Shown here in pieces: positions 45,268 to 54,358 of a stretch of 64,000 nucleotides of DNA. The stretch's first letter is position 1, and the number at the start of each line of letters is the position of its first letter. The position numbers were made by a program, and so were the translations under genes. A model generated the notes under the pieces. The model searched no databases and was not told the DNA's origin. It saw only the letters and a program-made list of their open reading frames with translations. This DNA is from Mariniphaga sediminis (lineage in GTDB: Bacteria; Bacteroidota; Bacteroidia; Bacteroidales; Prolixibacteraceae), in contig NZ_QWET01000013.1 of assembly GCF_003573545.1 (NCBI RefSeq), forward strand, positions 1 to 64,000. The letters are read 5' to 3'.

Positions 45268-46068
45268 ATGACACTGGAAATTATGGAAATACAACATATC
45301 AGAAATGCAACAATAAAGTTAAAGTACGGCGGAGCAACATTTCTTATTGATCCTTATTTTGCCGAAAAATACACGCAGTTATCATTTGCGGGTAGGTCAA
45401 ACAACCCAATATCTGATCTTCCTGTTAGTGTCGATTCGATATTAGAGGGGGTGGAGTACATCATGATCTCACATCTACATCCTGATCATTTTGACAATGC
45501 AGCCCAAAGTCTAGTTCCGAAAGATATGCCTATTTTCTGTCAGCCAGAAGATTGTCAGTCAATAGAAAGTGTTGGTTTTCAGAATGTGACACCTGTCGAA
45601 AGTGCAATAGTTGTAGGTAAAACCACAATTTATCGAACAAAAGGGCAGCATGGGAGTGGCTCTATTTTGAAATACATGGGGCCTGTGTCTGGTTATCTTT
45701 TTCAAAGTTCAGCAGAGAAAACACTTTATTGGTTGGGCGATACGATATATTGCCATTTGGTAAGAGAGTCCATTGATGTTCACCAGCCGGAAATAATGAT
45801 TTGTCATGCAGGCGGTAATAAGTTTTTTAAACAGCATGATGTTTTTTGCGCCGACTTGCAAGAAGATACAGAACCAGTAATCATGAATGCTGAACAAGTG
45901 CTGAGTTTACTTCAGTATTGGCCTGAAAGCAAGGTGATTGCGACACACTTAAACGCCCTGGATCATGAAACAGAAACCCGAGAGAGTATATTACGCGCGG
46001 CTATTCAGAATAATATTGGAGATGGTCAGCTATTCATTCCAAATAACGGAGATATTTTGAAATTTTAA
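45268..46068 (+). CDS. UlaG-like metallo-beta-lactamase-fold hydrolase
   Basis: A 266-residue cytoplasmic hydrolase of the MBL fold. The metal motif HxHxDH is at residues 69-74 (SHLHPDHFD); further ligands are likely His in KGQHGSG and Asp in WLGDTIY. The N-terminal MEIQHIRNATIKLKYGGATFLIDPYF is characteristic of the UlaG (L-ascorbate-6-phosphate lactonase)-like branch. An ATG at 45283 is an alternative start. The RidA gene follows 5 bp later, so they are co-translated, and tandem CRP-type sites precede them. Confidence 0.87.
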   Translation: MTLEIMEIQHIRNATIKLKYGGATFLIDPYFAEKYTQLSFAGRSNNPISDLPVSVDSILEGVEYIMISHLHPDHFDNAAQSLVPKDMPIFCQPEDCQSIESVGFQNVTPVESAIVVGKTTIYRTKGQHGSGSILKYMGPVSGYLFQSSAEKTLYWLGDTIYCHLVRESIDVHQPEIMICHAGGNKFFKQHDVFCADLQEDTEPVIMNAEQVLSLLQYWPESKVIATHLNALDHETETRESILRAAIQNNIGDGQLFIPNNGDILKF

Positions 46069-46073
46069 TTGAA

Positions 46074-46553
46074 ATGAAGAACAACCGCATGACCACGGAA
46101 ACAGTCATAAAACGGCTGAATCAACTGGGCTTTGCCTTGCCATCAGCATCCATTCCCGGAGGAAACTACGTTTCTGTAAACGTCAGGGGAAAGGTCGCTT
46201 ATATTTCCATTCAATTCCCAATTATTAATGGTGAATATTTTTACCAGGGTCGGTTGGGGGAAACTCTTTCTGCAGAAGACGGATACAAGGCCATGCAACT
46301 TTGCGGACTGAATGTACTCTCGCAAATCCAGCATAAGCTTGGCTTTCACAAGGTATTGGGATTAAATCATATTGATGCTTACTTCCAGTCCGGTGATAAT
46401 TGGGATAGTGCGCCCGAAGTCGTAAACGGCGCTTCCGACTTGTTCGTCAATGCCCTTGGTGATGCAGGATTACATTCCAGGTCTATATTGGGTGTTCAGC
46501 ACCTCTCGCGTAATTTTTCGGTTGGCCTATCTGCATCTTTAACGCTAATTTAA
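46074..46553 (+). CDS. RidA/YjgF family protein
   Basis: A 159-residue protein of the longer YjgF-like branch. RidA enzymes hydrolyse reactive imines or enamines such as 2-aminoacrylate. The conserved arginine context is HSRSILGVQHLSRNFSVGLSASL near residue 135, and the trimer-core segment AGLNVLSQIQHKLGFHKVLGLNHIDAYFQSG precedes it. It starts 5 bp after the metallo-hydrolase gene. Together these two suggest detoxification of a reactive small molecule under control of the adjacent Crp/Fnr protein; this is inference. Confidence 0.87.
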   Translation: MKNNRMTTETVIKRLNQLGFALPSASIPGGNYVSVNVRGKVAYISIQFPIINGEYFYQGRLGETLSAEDGYKAMQLCGLNVLSQIQHKLGFHKVLGLNHIDAYFQSGDNWDSAPEVVNGASDLFVNALGDAGLHSRSILGVQHLSRNFSVGLSASLTLI

Positions 46554-46640
46554 TTGGTTGTTTTGTATTCTTTCAAATTGGATGGTTTAAAAATCAAACG
46601 AGCTGCATATCAACTAGGTCACAAATAAATAAGCAAGCAT

Positions 46641-47132
46641 ATGGCAACAATCTTAAAAAGAGACAAAAGGGATTTTAAAGAGGATCCAAATAAAATCGAT
46701 AATTTCAGATTGTTTTCGGACATTTCAAGGGTTAAAATGGGCATTAGGCCACAGAACTTGAATTTTGATTTGAGGTTATTAAATCCCGGGCAATTTTCCG
46801 CTCCGTATCATTTTCATCGACATGCCGAAGAATTATTCATGGTTGTGTCTGGGACGATGACGCTAAGAACCCCAGAGAGACTTGAGATCGTAAATCGTGG
46901 CGATATCATATTTTTCGAGATGGGCGTGACTGGTGCCCATCAATTTTATAATCATGGCTCAGAGCCTTGTATTATTTGGATGTTCGAACCTTCATCGGCT
47001 ATGATGTGTGCGAATACCCTGATTCCGGGAAACTGTTGTTGGCTCCTTCGTATGAGATATTCCACAAAGGATCCGAATTGAAATTATTCGACGGAGAAGA
47101 GAATTTCATGAAAAAATGGCATCAAATAGAAA
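46641..47132 (+). pseudogene. Cupin-domain gene broken by a frameshift
   Basis: The first frame encodes a cupin barrel (PYHFHRHAEELFMVVSGTMTLRTPERLEIVNRGDIIFFEMGVTGAHQFYNHGSEPCI). Near 46970 the meaningful sequence shifts to the next frame, where YLDVRTFIGYDVCEYPDSGKLLLAPSYEIF continues the family pattern as far as FMKKWHQIENGN. One missing T in TGTATTATTTGG would explain it. The unshifted frame ends in unrelated residues at 47081. The end merges into a serine-hydrolase fragment. Confidence 0.78.
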
Positions 47133-47425
47133 ATGGAAACGTTTCATATTCCGGCTTCGTCGGTCGCTATTATCGAAGATGGTCAGGTTGCGATGATGAA
47201 AGCTTATGGTTTGGCCAGCGTTGAGCATCAAATCCTCAATACCAAAGAAACGGCTTTTCAGCTGGCATCAGCAACTAAATTAATTTCGGCTACTGCCATC
47301 ATGACCTTGGTGCAGGAGGGGCGGCTTGACCTTAACCAAAAAATAAGACACTATCTTCCTGAACTGCCTGAGAGGCGGAACGATATGGAAGTACTGGATC
47401 TGCTTGCTCACCAGTCTGGAATTGT
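47133..47425 (+). pseudogene. Fragment of a serine beta-lactamase-like hydrolase
   Basis: The frame encodes the start of the catalytic domain: SVAIIEDGQVAMMKAYGLASVEHQ, then QLASATKLISATAIMTLVQEGRLDLNQKIRHYLPELPE with the SxxK nucleophile motif (SATK), and DLLAHQSGIV. The signal peptide and everything after HQSGI are missing, including the YxN and C-terminal motifs. At about 47425 the sequence turns into an amidohydrolase in another frame. Confidence 0.75.
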
Positions 47426-47976
47426 TGGCAGCACATCAGTGCAGCATTTCGGTAACTCCGGAAGTCGAGCTACAGATGGGATTAGGCTTGCCGGTAACTG
47501 GGAAAGCTTTGAAATACGGAATCGCTTGTGGTTTAGGGGTTGATGTGGTGTCGGCAACATCAGGAAGCCTGTTTGACCAGATGAAAGTGGCGTTGCAAGC
47601 CGAACGCGCCATACAAAATGAGCGACTGTATCAATCAGGTAGCATGCCTGAAAAGTTGACGATCCACGATTCGGACATCCTGAAAGTGGCAACCATTGGT
47701 GGGGCAAAAACATTGGGGCTGGACCGTACGACCGGATCACTGGAAGTAGGAAAACAAGCCGATCTAATTTTGATCGACATCAAAAATATTTCCTTATCAC
47801 CTTCCATTAACCCGGTCTCTTCAGTGGTCTTGTATGCCAACGAAAACCATGTTGATACAGTGATGATTGCCGGGAAGATATTGAAACGCCAAGGGAAACT
47901 CTTGGATGCAAACCTTGAGAATTTGATAGAAAGAGCACATAGGTCGATTGAGCGGATCCTAAAAGAAAGGCGATAA
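47426..47976 (+). pseudogene. C-terminal fragment of an amidohydrolase
   Basis: Only the last 180 or so residues of a cytosine-deaminase/TrzN-type amidohydrolase are present: VSVTPEVELQ-like ISVTPEVELQMGLGLPV, GLGVDVVSATSGSLFDQMKVALQAERAIQN (with the catalytic Asp), and the closing beta-sandwich VATIGGAKTLGLDRTTGSLEVGKQADLILIDIKN. The N-terminal metal-binding HxH and the middle of the barrel are gone. It is joined at about 47425 to the serine hydrolase fragment. Confidence 0.78.
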
Positions 47977-48012
47977 CGACTATCCCTTAAATTTCAGGAT
48001 AGCCAAAAAGCA

Positions 48013-48052
48013 GGGATCCGATCTTCAAAATTAGAAGATCGGATCCCTTTTT
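48013..48052. terminator. Strong bidirectional terminator
   Basis: GGGATCCGATCTTC and GAAGATCGGATCCC form a perfect 14-bp stem around a 7-nt loop, with TTTTTG after it on the plus strand and CTGCTTTTT after it on the minus strand. It separates the fragment mosaic from the convergent beta-helix operon. Confidence 0.88.
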
Positions 48053-48078
48053 GTTTCCTGGCTTGCAAAAACAATATG

Positions 48079-50139
48079 TTACCAGGCGTAAATTGTACTG
48101 CCCGGAATTGAAGTAAAACTAATATTGTCATCAGCCAGGTTTTCGCGTTTATCGTTGACAACCGAAATCCCATGCTGTCCGCTGTAACCGACAACTGAAT
48201 TAAGGATCGTCAGTTTACCTTCGGGACTATTGTCGACCACAATGTTGGCCGAAAAGCTGTTGTCAACAGTTTTGCCACCGTGTAACACCTGGACATGATC
48301 GAAATAGTTTTTGGTATTCAAACTGGAAAAGGTAATCCCGTGCCATGAACCGGGCACCTCATCAACAGCCTTAAAGACAATGTTTTTAGCATCATTTCCT
48401 ATGGCGTACAGGTAGCCCTGCCTGTTGTTGGCATCTTCGACCACAATTCGCGAACCGGGCTCCATTTCCAGGACGACCCCTTCGTTCAGCTTCAAGCCAG
48501 ACCAAACAACCAGGTCGTTGCTTAATCCGCGGACATGATAACTGAAATCTGTCTGGCGGAAGCCTTTCCAAATGGTTTCCTGATCGTTGGCAATGGGAAA
48601 GTTCCCGTCAATCCGGACCTGACTTTTTCCATTGTTTACAAAATGGCTCCATTCGTCAATCACAGCAACATTTTGGGTTGAAACAGCCAGCGGATATCCC
48701 TGGTGTTCACGCACAACGTTCGAACTAAAACTTAACAAGGTAGCTCCGTCCGATGTTGCCTCTATGCCATCCCCAGCTCCCAAACCAAGCGAAGTGTTGT
48801 CAATGGCTGCCTTGCCGTTAACACCCAGATGGATCGTTGCCGGCTGGTCACCTGCCAGCGGTGTACTGCCTGCATACCGGATATTGACATACTGAAACTT
48901 GCTGGGATTATTGCCACTGTTTTCAATAAAAATACCTTTCCAATAGCCAGGGGTTTCTCCCAGGCCTGAAATAACAATGGGATTGGCGTCACGACTAACT
49001 GCTGTGATTGAACCGCCGGAAAGCGCAGCAATCCTTTCGTTTTCGTTGACATAGATGCGGGCCTGTTCAGCAATTTTCAGCCGGGTGCCGTGGGTCACTT
49101 CCAGCCCGCTGAGCAGTGTGTAATTATATGACCCCCATTCGATGGTAGCTCCGTTGTTCAGATCAGCAGTCAACACGGCAATCCCGGCATTCCAAAACTG
49201 ACAATCGGGTGCGATCTTGCCAACTTCCGAAGCGGGAAGGGCAATAACGAAATTGTCTTCTTCATTCCCCATCATGTAGTTGGATGAAAAACCGGCCAGT
49301 TCGCTCCCCGGCGCAGCAAAAAGTCCCATCCCGGCATTCTTGGTGAACGACGAGTGGCTGATGCTGATCTTGCTTCCACTGTCAAGGTACATGCCGGCCG
49401 AAAAAGCATTTTGATCCGGGTTTGCACCAGCGCACGAAAGTGAAGTGTAATTCATCTTGTTGTCGACATCAGCCGACTGCAAAAGCAAACCGCCCCAAAA
49501 TCCGATGGTTTCGGTTTCACCCGTCAGGTAGATCCGGTCTCCTTCAGCCTCGCCTCCCTCCGATACGAACGAGCCGGTTGATGAGATCATCAAACCAGTA
49601 TTTTCAGCAAAAGCGACTTTCACACCAGGTTTGATCGTTAGGCGGGCATCAACATTGATCACGTTTGTCACCAGATAATCGACTTTGGTCCAGTCTTCAG
49701 TAAAAATATCTTCCAGAACCAGATCCACGACAATATCTTCCGATATCTCCACCATTTGGGGACCGCTTGCTTCCGAAACGGCAATTTTTACTTCATCTTT
49801 TGCAGTCCATTGATCTTTGCTGATGATGAGCTCAATCAAAAATACACCAGCTTTATCGGCAACAAAACCGGGAGTTGCGCTGCTTCCATCGTCGAGCGAT
49901 GCCGCACTTCCGGCAGGTTTACTTTTGATACTCCATGAATAGTTGAATGTTCCGCCTTCAGCATCTGTTGAGGCGCTGCCATCCAGGACAACGGCAGAGC
50001 CGGTTGTAGTTTGTTTGTCCTCGCCGGCATTGGCAGTTAACGGATTAACCGCCGGGATCGAATCGTCTTCTTCGTCACACGAGAAGATGACCAGGGATGA
50101 CACGATTAGGATCATCCAGATCAGGTATTGTTTTTTCAT
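48079..50139 (-). CDS. PKD plus right-handed beta-helix lipoprotein
   Basis: A 686-residue surface or periplasmic lipoprotein (lipobox VIFSC, Cys21). Residues about 35-120 form a PKD/Ig-like domain (ANAGEDKQTTTGSAVVLDGSASTDAEGGTFNYSWSI). The rest repeats short strands typical of a parallel beta-helix (ARLTIKPGVKVAFAENTGLMISSTGSF, GFWGGLLLQSADVDNKMNYTSLSCAGA, IVISGLGETPGYWKGIFIENSGNNPSKFQYVNIRYAG, WHGITFSSLNTKNYFDHVQVLHGG). Such folds often bind or cleave polysaccharides, but no catalytic residues can be named. It is the second gene of a two-gene unit, 23 bp after a small lipoprotein gene. Confidence 0.83.
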   Translation of the reverse strand: MKKQYLIWMILIVSSLVIFSCDEEDDSIPAVNPLTANAGEDKQTTTGSAVVLDGSASTDAEGGTFNYSWSIKSKPAGSAASLDDGSSATPGFVADKAGVFLIELIISKDQWTAKDEVKIAVSEASGPQMVEISEDIVVDLVLEDIFTEDWTKVDYLVTNVINVDARLTIKPGVKVAFAENTGLMISSTGSFVSEGGEAEGDRIYLTGETETIGFWGGLLLQSADVDNKMNYTSLSCAGANPDQNAFSAGMYLDSGSKISISHSSFTKNAGMGLFAAPGSELAGFSSNYMMGNEEDNFVIALPASEVGKIAPDCQFWNAGIAVLTADLNNGATIEWGSYNYTLLSGLEVTHGTRLKIAEQARIYVNENERIAALSGGSITAVSRDANPIVISGLGETPGYWKGIFIENSGNNPSKFQYVNIRYAGSTPLAGDQPATIHLGVNGKAAIDNTSLGLGAGDGIEATSDGATLLSFSSNVVREHQGYPLAVSTQNVAVIDEWSHFVNNGKSQVRIDGNFPIANDQETIWKGFRQTDFSYHVRGLSNDLVVWSGLKLNEGVVLEMEPGSRIVVEDANNRQGYLYAIGNDAKNIVFKAVDEVPGSWHGITFSSLNTKNYFDHVQVLHGGKTVDNSFSANIVVDNSPEGKLTILNSVVGYSGQHGISVVNDKRENLADDNISFTSIPGSTIYAW

Positions 50140-50162
50140 TTTTATACTAATTTTTGAATTGG

Positions 50163-50759
50163 TTAATTGTATTTGTTTCTCATATATTGGGTTTGCGACC
50201 CGTCTGGAGCAGTTAGTGTCAGCACTTCAAACGCTTGTCCGGCGTTGTTACTGGTTGACGACAAAGCATAAGAGAGGCTGAAGCTGTTTTGATCTTCACT
50301 CCGGTCGAAATTATTCCCCGGATTGCATACACTGTGGTATTTCATCTGGTGGGTTGCTGTTGAAAAGATCAGCGAGTCACCCTCGCTTTTGACTTCTCCT
50401 TTCAGATACCGGGCAGTGTATATCTGGCATCCGCCCGTGCTTGTGCTGGCAACAACTGCCCAGATGAAGCTACCGTCCTGCCTAAGTTGAATCCCAAAGC
50501 CAGGAACCGGGTCCATCGACCACGGATCATAACTTCCTCTGAACCAAACATGGGTTTGCGGATTATAGAGTAGCGAATCAAACTCATGCGCCATAGACAG
50601 GCTCCAGCTTTCTAGCCAGTTTCCGGCAAGATGGCCTGGCAGCTTGCTTTCCGGTTCCGGCGGATCAACGCCAGGCTCAATCTCCCGGCAACTTAAAAGA
50701 ACACAGCCCAGAAGCACAAACATCAAGGCTGGTTTGAAATTGTTGTTCTCTGTTTTCAT
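50163..50759 (-). CDS. Small lipoprotein of unknown function
   Basis: A 198-residue lipoprotein (lipobox VLLSC, Cys24). The mature part looks like a small beta-barrel, lipocalin-like (GNWLESWSLSMAHEFDSLLYNPQTHVWFRGSYDPW, GFGIQLRQDGSFIWAVVAS), with a final LTAPDGSQTQYMRNKYN. I recognise no named family. An upstream ATG at 50780 is possible but would put seven extra residues before the signal. It shares a transcript with the beta-helix gene and lies behind a perfect FNR-type box. Confidence 0.7.
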   Translation of the reverse strand: MKTENNNFKPALMFVLLGCVLLSCREIEPGVDPPEPESKLPGHLAGNWLESWSLSMAHEFDSLLYNPQTHVWFRGSYDPWSMDPVPGFGIQLRQDGSFIWAVVASTSTGGCQIYTARYLKGEVKSEGDSLIFSTATHQMKYHSVCNPGNNFDRSEDQNSFSLSYALSSTSNNAGQAFEVLTLTAPDGSQTQYMRNKYN

Positions 50760-50780
50760 AACATTGTAAATTAAATTCAT

Positions 50781-51085
50781 AGATGGCTATTAAAATTCAA
50801 TAATGGCGCAAAGTAAGGGGGAATTCGGGCTTATTAACTTGATTCAAATCAAGATCGGATCAAGGCGCGAATGAAAAGCATATAAAGGAAATGCCAGAGA
50901 TTTTTCAAGAGCCTGATTTCAACAATAATGATGGACAGATTTGCTTGGCTATTGGTGCGGCATCTGCTTGGTCGTATGGTCCGCTGATTCGTGTCTGAAA
51001 AGACAATCCTTTAAAGATATAATTGAAAACTATATATTTCTAACTCCGCAGAAGTAGTAAAAAAGGAAATGAAGCTTGGGGTTCT
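50781..51085. other. Non-coding gap in the island with an FNR-type box
   Basis: No credible gene was found. A 50-codon plus-strand frame (EMPEIFQEPDFNNNDGQICL and following, ending at a TGA near 50998) has a protein-like look but no start or family. The stretch should hold the promoter of the lipoprotein/beta-helix operon. Confidence 0.4.
50839..50852. promoter_or_regulatory. Perfect FNR-type box
   Basis: TTGATTCAAATCAA is an exact match to TTGAT-N4-ATCAA, the FNR consensus. It lies about 80 bases upstream of the start codon of the minus-strand lipoprotein/beta-helix operon. Both Crp/Fnr proteins of the window, or another, could bind it. Confidence 0.6.
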
Positions 51086-51668
51086 CTAGTCTTCATTCTC
51101 TTGATCCATCTTGCTTTCATACTTGCCCATCCGCTTCCGAATTTCTCTAATCAACTCTTTGTCCTTATCCTAGTGAAAAATATCTTCCAATTTGGAAAGC
51201 TCCTCAGCGTTAATCCCACCGACCATTTTGATGTACCGGTACTTGAGATCATTATCGCTCACGCGCGTTAGTTCATTTCTTTGATAAATATTCCCGATTA
51301 GCGAAACAGTAAATAAGAGGAAAAGGAAGACGAAAGCCATGATCACATTCCTTGATTTTAGTTTAAGCTGGCGCTTGTGGCGGGCGATTCGCTCGTTTTC
51401 CTGGTCTTTTAAAGTTGAAAGAACGCTTTCAAACCCTGAACGAATTTGATCTTCTGACTCTTGAACAGATACTGAGAGCTGGTTAAGTTTTTGATCCAAG
51501 ACCGATAAATTACGGGATGTTTGCAGGAAAGCCTTTTCAATGGCAATCTTTTCGCTTGTAAGGTCTGCTTTGGTGGCAGCATCTTCCAGCTTTTGGTGCT
51601 GAGCGTTGATTTTCTGGTCAATGGTCTTCAGTAGGGTGTTGACCTCTTCAAACAGGACCGCCTCTCGC
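51086..51668 (-). pseudogene. Remnant of a coiled-coil membrane protein cut at the island border
   Basis: The minus-strand frame is open from the right repeat without an ATG: AVLFEEVNTLLKTIDQKINA, QHQKLEDAATKADLTSEKIAIEKAFL, LDQKLNQLSVSVQESEDQIRSGFESVLSTLK, then a basic stretch and a membrane helix (NVIMAFVFLFLLFTVSLIGNI). A TAG at 51170-51172 interrupts it, but the same frame then continues sensibly (DKDKELIREIRKRMGKYESK) to a TAG at 51086. Both a missing start and an internal stop mark it as broken. The pattern resembles accessory proteins near relaxase genes of Bacteroidota mobile elements; that is recalled, not searched. Confidence 0.65.
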
Positions 51669-51671
51669 TAC
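51658..51671 (+). repeat. Right attachment repeat
   Basis: CCGCCTCTCGCTAC, identical to 43807-43820, the 3' end of tRNA-Met. The bases before it do not match the rest of the tRNA, so it is a border copy and not a second tRNA. Confidence 0.75.
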
Positions 51672-51672
51672 G

Positions 51673-51708
51673 AAAAGGGAGAGTAATTCAGGTTACTTTC
51701 CCTTTTTT
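51673..51708 (+). terminator. Probable original terminator of the tRNA gene
   Basis: AAAAGGGAGAGTAA pairs with TTACTTTCCCTTTT (one wobble) around TTCAGG, followed by TTAATTT. It begins two bases after the right repeat, at the distance where a tRNA terminator would stand before the island came in. Confidence 0.8.
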
Positions 51709-51798
51709 AATTTGCTTTTTTCTGACCACAAACCAATTTGCAGCATAACTCAGACTTCCCCTGAAAGCCAGAAAAACTGACATTCGTCATTTTTTTTC

Positions 51799-51806
51799 TA
51801 TATTTG
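51799..51806 (+). promoter_or_regulatory. -7 box for the TCA cluster
   Basis: TATATTTG matches TAnnTTTG and gives a 5' leader of about 100 nt before the aconitase ATG. Confidence 0.55.
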
Positions 51807-51915
51807 AACTCGCCAAAAAAAAACTATTCAAAGATTGGAACTTTTGCTGATTTTTATTGTTAATTTTTGTGAGATTTTTAGGTAAGGTAAAATTCATAAA
51901 AAAAAATATATAAAC

Positions 51916-54177
51916 ATGTTTGATGCGGACTTAATTAAAAAAGTTTATGAGCAAATGCCCAATCGGGTAGAAAAAGCCAAAAAAAAATTGAAACGACCCC
52001 TTACATACGCGGAAAAGATTTTATATGCCCATCTGTTTGAGACTCAAACACTGGAGACATTTGGACGTGGGAAAGACTATGTTGATTTTGCCCCGGACCG
52101 TGTTGCCATGCAGGATGCCACCGCCCAGATGGCGCTGCTTCAGTTTATGAATTCGGGAAAGGAGACTACATCAGTTCCATCCACGGTACATTGCGACCAC
52201 CTGATTCAGGCGCATATTGATGGTAAAACAGACCTCAGCACCTCATTCAATGTAAACAGGGAAGTGTTTGATTTTTTAGAATCAGTTTCGAATAAATATG
52301 GTATCGGATTCTGGAAACCCGGCGCCGGAATTATTCACCAGGTTGTACTGGAGAATTATGCTTTTCCCGGAGGAATGATGATTGGTACCGACTCGCACAC
52401 TCCGAATGCCGGAGGATTGGGAATGATAGCCATTGGTGTGGGTGGAGCCGATGCAGTAGATGTAATGGCCGGGATGCCCTGGGAACTGAAAATGCCCAAG
52501 CTGATTGGAGTTAAACTTACCGGAAAGCTGAATGGCTGGACCGCCCCAAAAGATATTATACTGAAAGTGGCCGGTATTCTCACAGTAAAAGGAGGTACAG
52601 GAGCCATTGTAGAGTACTTTGGTGAAGGAGCTGAATCACTTTCGGCCACCGGAAAAGGTACCATATGTAATATGGGAGCCGAGGTGGGAGCCACCACCAG
52701 TATTTTTGCTTATGACGACAGCATGGAACGTTACCTGCAAGCTACCGGCAGGGCGGAAGTAGCTGAAATGGCCAAAGAATTGAAAGATGTTCTTTCTCCC
52801 GACCCGGAAGTTTATGAAAACCCTGAAAAATATTATGACCAGTTAATAGAGATTAATCTCTCTGAACTGGAACCACATATTAACGGACCATTTACCCCCG
52901 ACCTGGCAACCCCGGTTTCTGAAATGAAAAAAGTAGCAGAAAAGAACGGCTGGCCTCTTGATGTTTCGGTAGGACTCATCGGAAGTTGTACAAATTCATC
53001 TTACGAAGATATTTCACGTGCATCGTCTATTGCCAAACAGGCAGTTGACAAAGGATTGAAAGTTAAATCAGAGTTTACCATTACTCCCGGGTCCGAACAA
53101 GTGCGTTATACCATCGAACGCGACGGATATATCAATACTTTTGAACAAATGGGTGGTAAAGTATTTGCCAATGCCTGTGGTCCGTGTATCGGACAATGGG
53201 CGCGGCCTGGTGCCGAAAAAAACGAGAAGAACACCATTGTACATTCATTCAACCGGAACTTCTCAAAAAGAAACGATGGCAATCCAAATACCCATGCGTT
53301 TGTAACGTCGCCTGAGCTGGTTACTGCCCTGGCAATTTCCGGAAGGCTTGATTTTAACCCGATAGAAGATACGCTTGTTAACGATAAAGGAGAAAAAGTA
53401 AAACTTGATCCCCCAACGGGTTTTGAATTACCTGTAAACGGGTTTGAAGTAAAAGATGCCGGTTATCAGGCTCCGGCCAAAGACGGGTCCCAGGTTAATG
53501 TTTCGGTTGAGCCTGACTCAAAAAGGTTACAATTGCTTGAGCCTTTTGCCGCATGGAACGGTAAAAATATAAGTGGGGCCAAACTGCTCATCAAAGCTCT
53601 TGGGAAATGTACTACCGACCACATTTCGATGGCCGGACCATGGCTTCGTTTCCGGGGACACTTAGACAATATTTCGAATAATCTGCTCATAGGTGCTGTA
53701 AACGCTTTCAATAATGAAAGCAATAAAGTAAAAAACCAACTTACAGGGGAATATGGTGAAGTGCCTGCGGTTCAGCGCGACTATAAGGCGAACAATATTC
53801 CCACAGTCATTGTGGGCGATCATAATTATGGAGAAGGTTCTTCCCGCGAGCATGCTGCAATGGAGCCCCGGCATCTTGGTGTGAAGGCTGTGATTGTAAA
53901 ATCATTTGCGCGCATTCATGAAACAAACCTGAAAAAGCAGGGAATGCTTGGGCTTACCTTCGCCAATGAAGCGGATTATGATCTGATTCAGGAAAATGAC
54001 ACATTCAATTTTGTTGACTTAGAGTCATTTGCTCCGGAAAAACAACTTACAGTTGAAGTCGTTCATGCAGATGGTTCCAAAGATGCCATCAAATTGAACC
54101 ACACATATAATGCGCAGCAAATTGAATGGTTTAAGGCCGGATCAGCCCTGAATCTGATTAGAAAACAAAATATTTGA
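51916..54177 (+). CDS. Aconitate hydratase (mitochondrial type)
   Basis: A 753-residue aconitase that converts citrate to isocitrate with a 4Fe-4S cluster. Cluster cysteines are in [17 protein letters not shown] and [12 protein letters not shown]; substrate residues include [12 protein letters not shown] and the C-terminal swivel [22 protein letters not shown]. The length and sequence follow the mitochondrial aconitase branch, not AcnB. It opens a same-strand row with two isocitrate dehydrogenases and citrate synthase, so the path from acetyl-CoA to 2-oxoglutarate is encoded together. Confidence 0.96.
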   Translation: MFDADLIKKVYEQMPNRVEKAKKKLKRPLTYAEKILYAHLFETQTLETFGRGKDYVDFAPDRVAMQDATAQMALLQFMNSGKETTSVPSTVHCDHLIQAHIDGKTDLSTSFNVNREVFDFLESVSNKYGIGFWKPGAGIIHQVVLENYAFPGGMMIGTDSHTPNAGGLGMIAIGVGGADAVDVMAGMPWELKMPKLIGVKLTGKLNGWTAPKDIILKVAGILTVKGGTGAIVEYFGEGAESLSATGKGTICNMGAEVGATTSIFAYDDSMERYLQATGRAEVAEMAKELKDVLSPDPEVYENPEKYYDQLIEINLSELEPHINGPFTPDLATPVSEMKKVAEKNGWPLDVSVGLIGSCTNSSYEDISRASSIAKQAVDKGLKVKSEFTITPGSEQVRYTIERDGYINTFEQMGGKVFANACGPCIGQWARPGAEKNEKNTIVHSFNRNFSKRNDGNPNTHAFVTSPELVTALAISGRLDFNPIEDTLVNDKGEKVKLDPPTGFELPVNGFEVKDAGYQAPAKDGSQVNVSVEPDSKRLQLLEPFAAWNGKNISGAKLLIKALGKCTTDHISMAGPWLRFRGHLDNISNNLLIGAVNAFNNESNKVKNQLTGEYGEVPAVQRDYKANNIPTVIVGDHNYGEGSSREHAAMEPRHLGVKAVIVKSFARIHETNLKKQGMLGLTFANEADYDLIQENDTFNFVDLESFAPEKQLTVEVVHADGSKDAIKLNHTYNAQQIEWFKAGSALNLIRKQNI

Positions 54178-54358
54178 ATACAGCCGGGATTTCATTCCGG
54201 CAAAATGACAATCCCGAATTTTTATTTACAAAAATTACAGGACTGACCTTTTTATATAGAGTCGAACTGTACCTGATTCTTACCTCCCTTAATTGACAGG
54301 CAAAGACGGGCGTAGCTCAACAAAGAATTATAATATGTAAAAAATAAAAAATAGTTTC

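Larger units (their letters stand above)
43821..51671. mobile_element. Genomic island integrated at the 3' end of tRNA-Met, apparently without integrase
   Basis: The 7.85-kb stretch is bounded by a 14-bp direct repeat of the tRNA 3' end. Inside are a Crp/Fnr regulator, a UlaG-like hydrolase, a RidA protein, a three-gene mosaic of truncated genes, a beta-helix/lipoprotein operon and a coiled-coil gene remnant cut at the right border. Outside are housekeeping genes (START-like protein and tRNA left, the TCA cluster right). A separate tRNA-type terminator follows each repeat. No integrase, relaxase or phage gene is seen, so the island is probably a degraded integrative element. Confidence 0.72.

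Noticed and set aside
50880-50998. Plus-strand peptide-like frame in the island gap
   Set aside because: No start codon in a sensible place, no family and only about 40 codons.
51658-51671. A second tRNA gene at the island's right border
   Set aside because: Only the last 13-14 bases match the tRNA 3' end; no D arm, anticodon or T arm precedes them.
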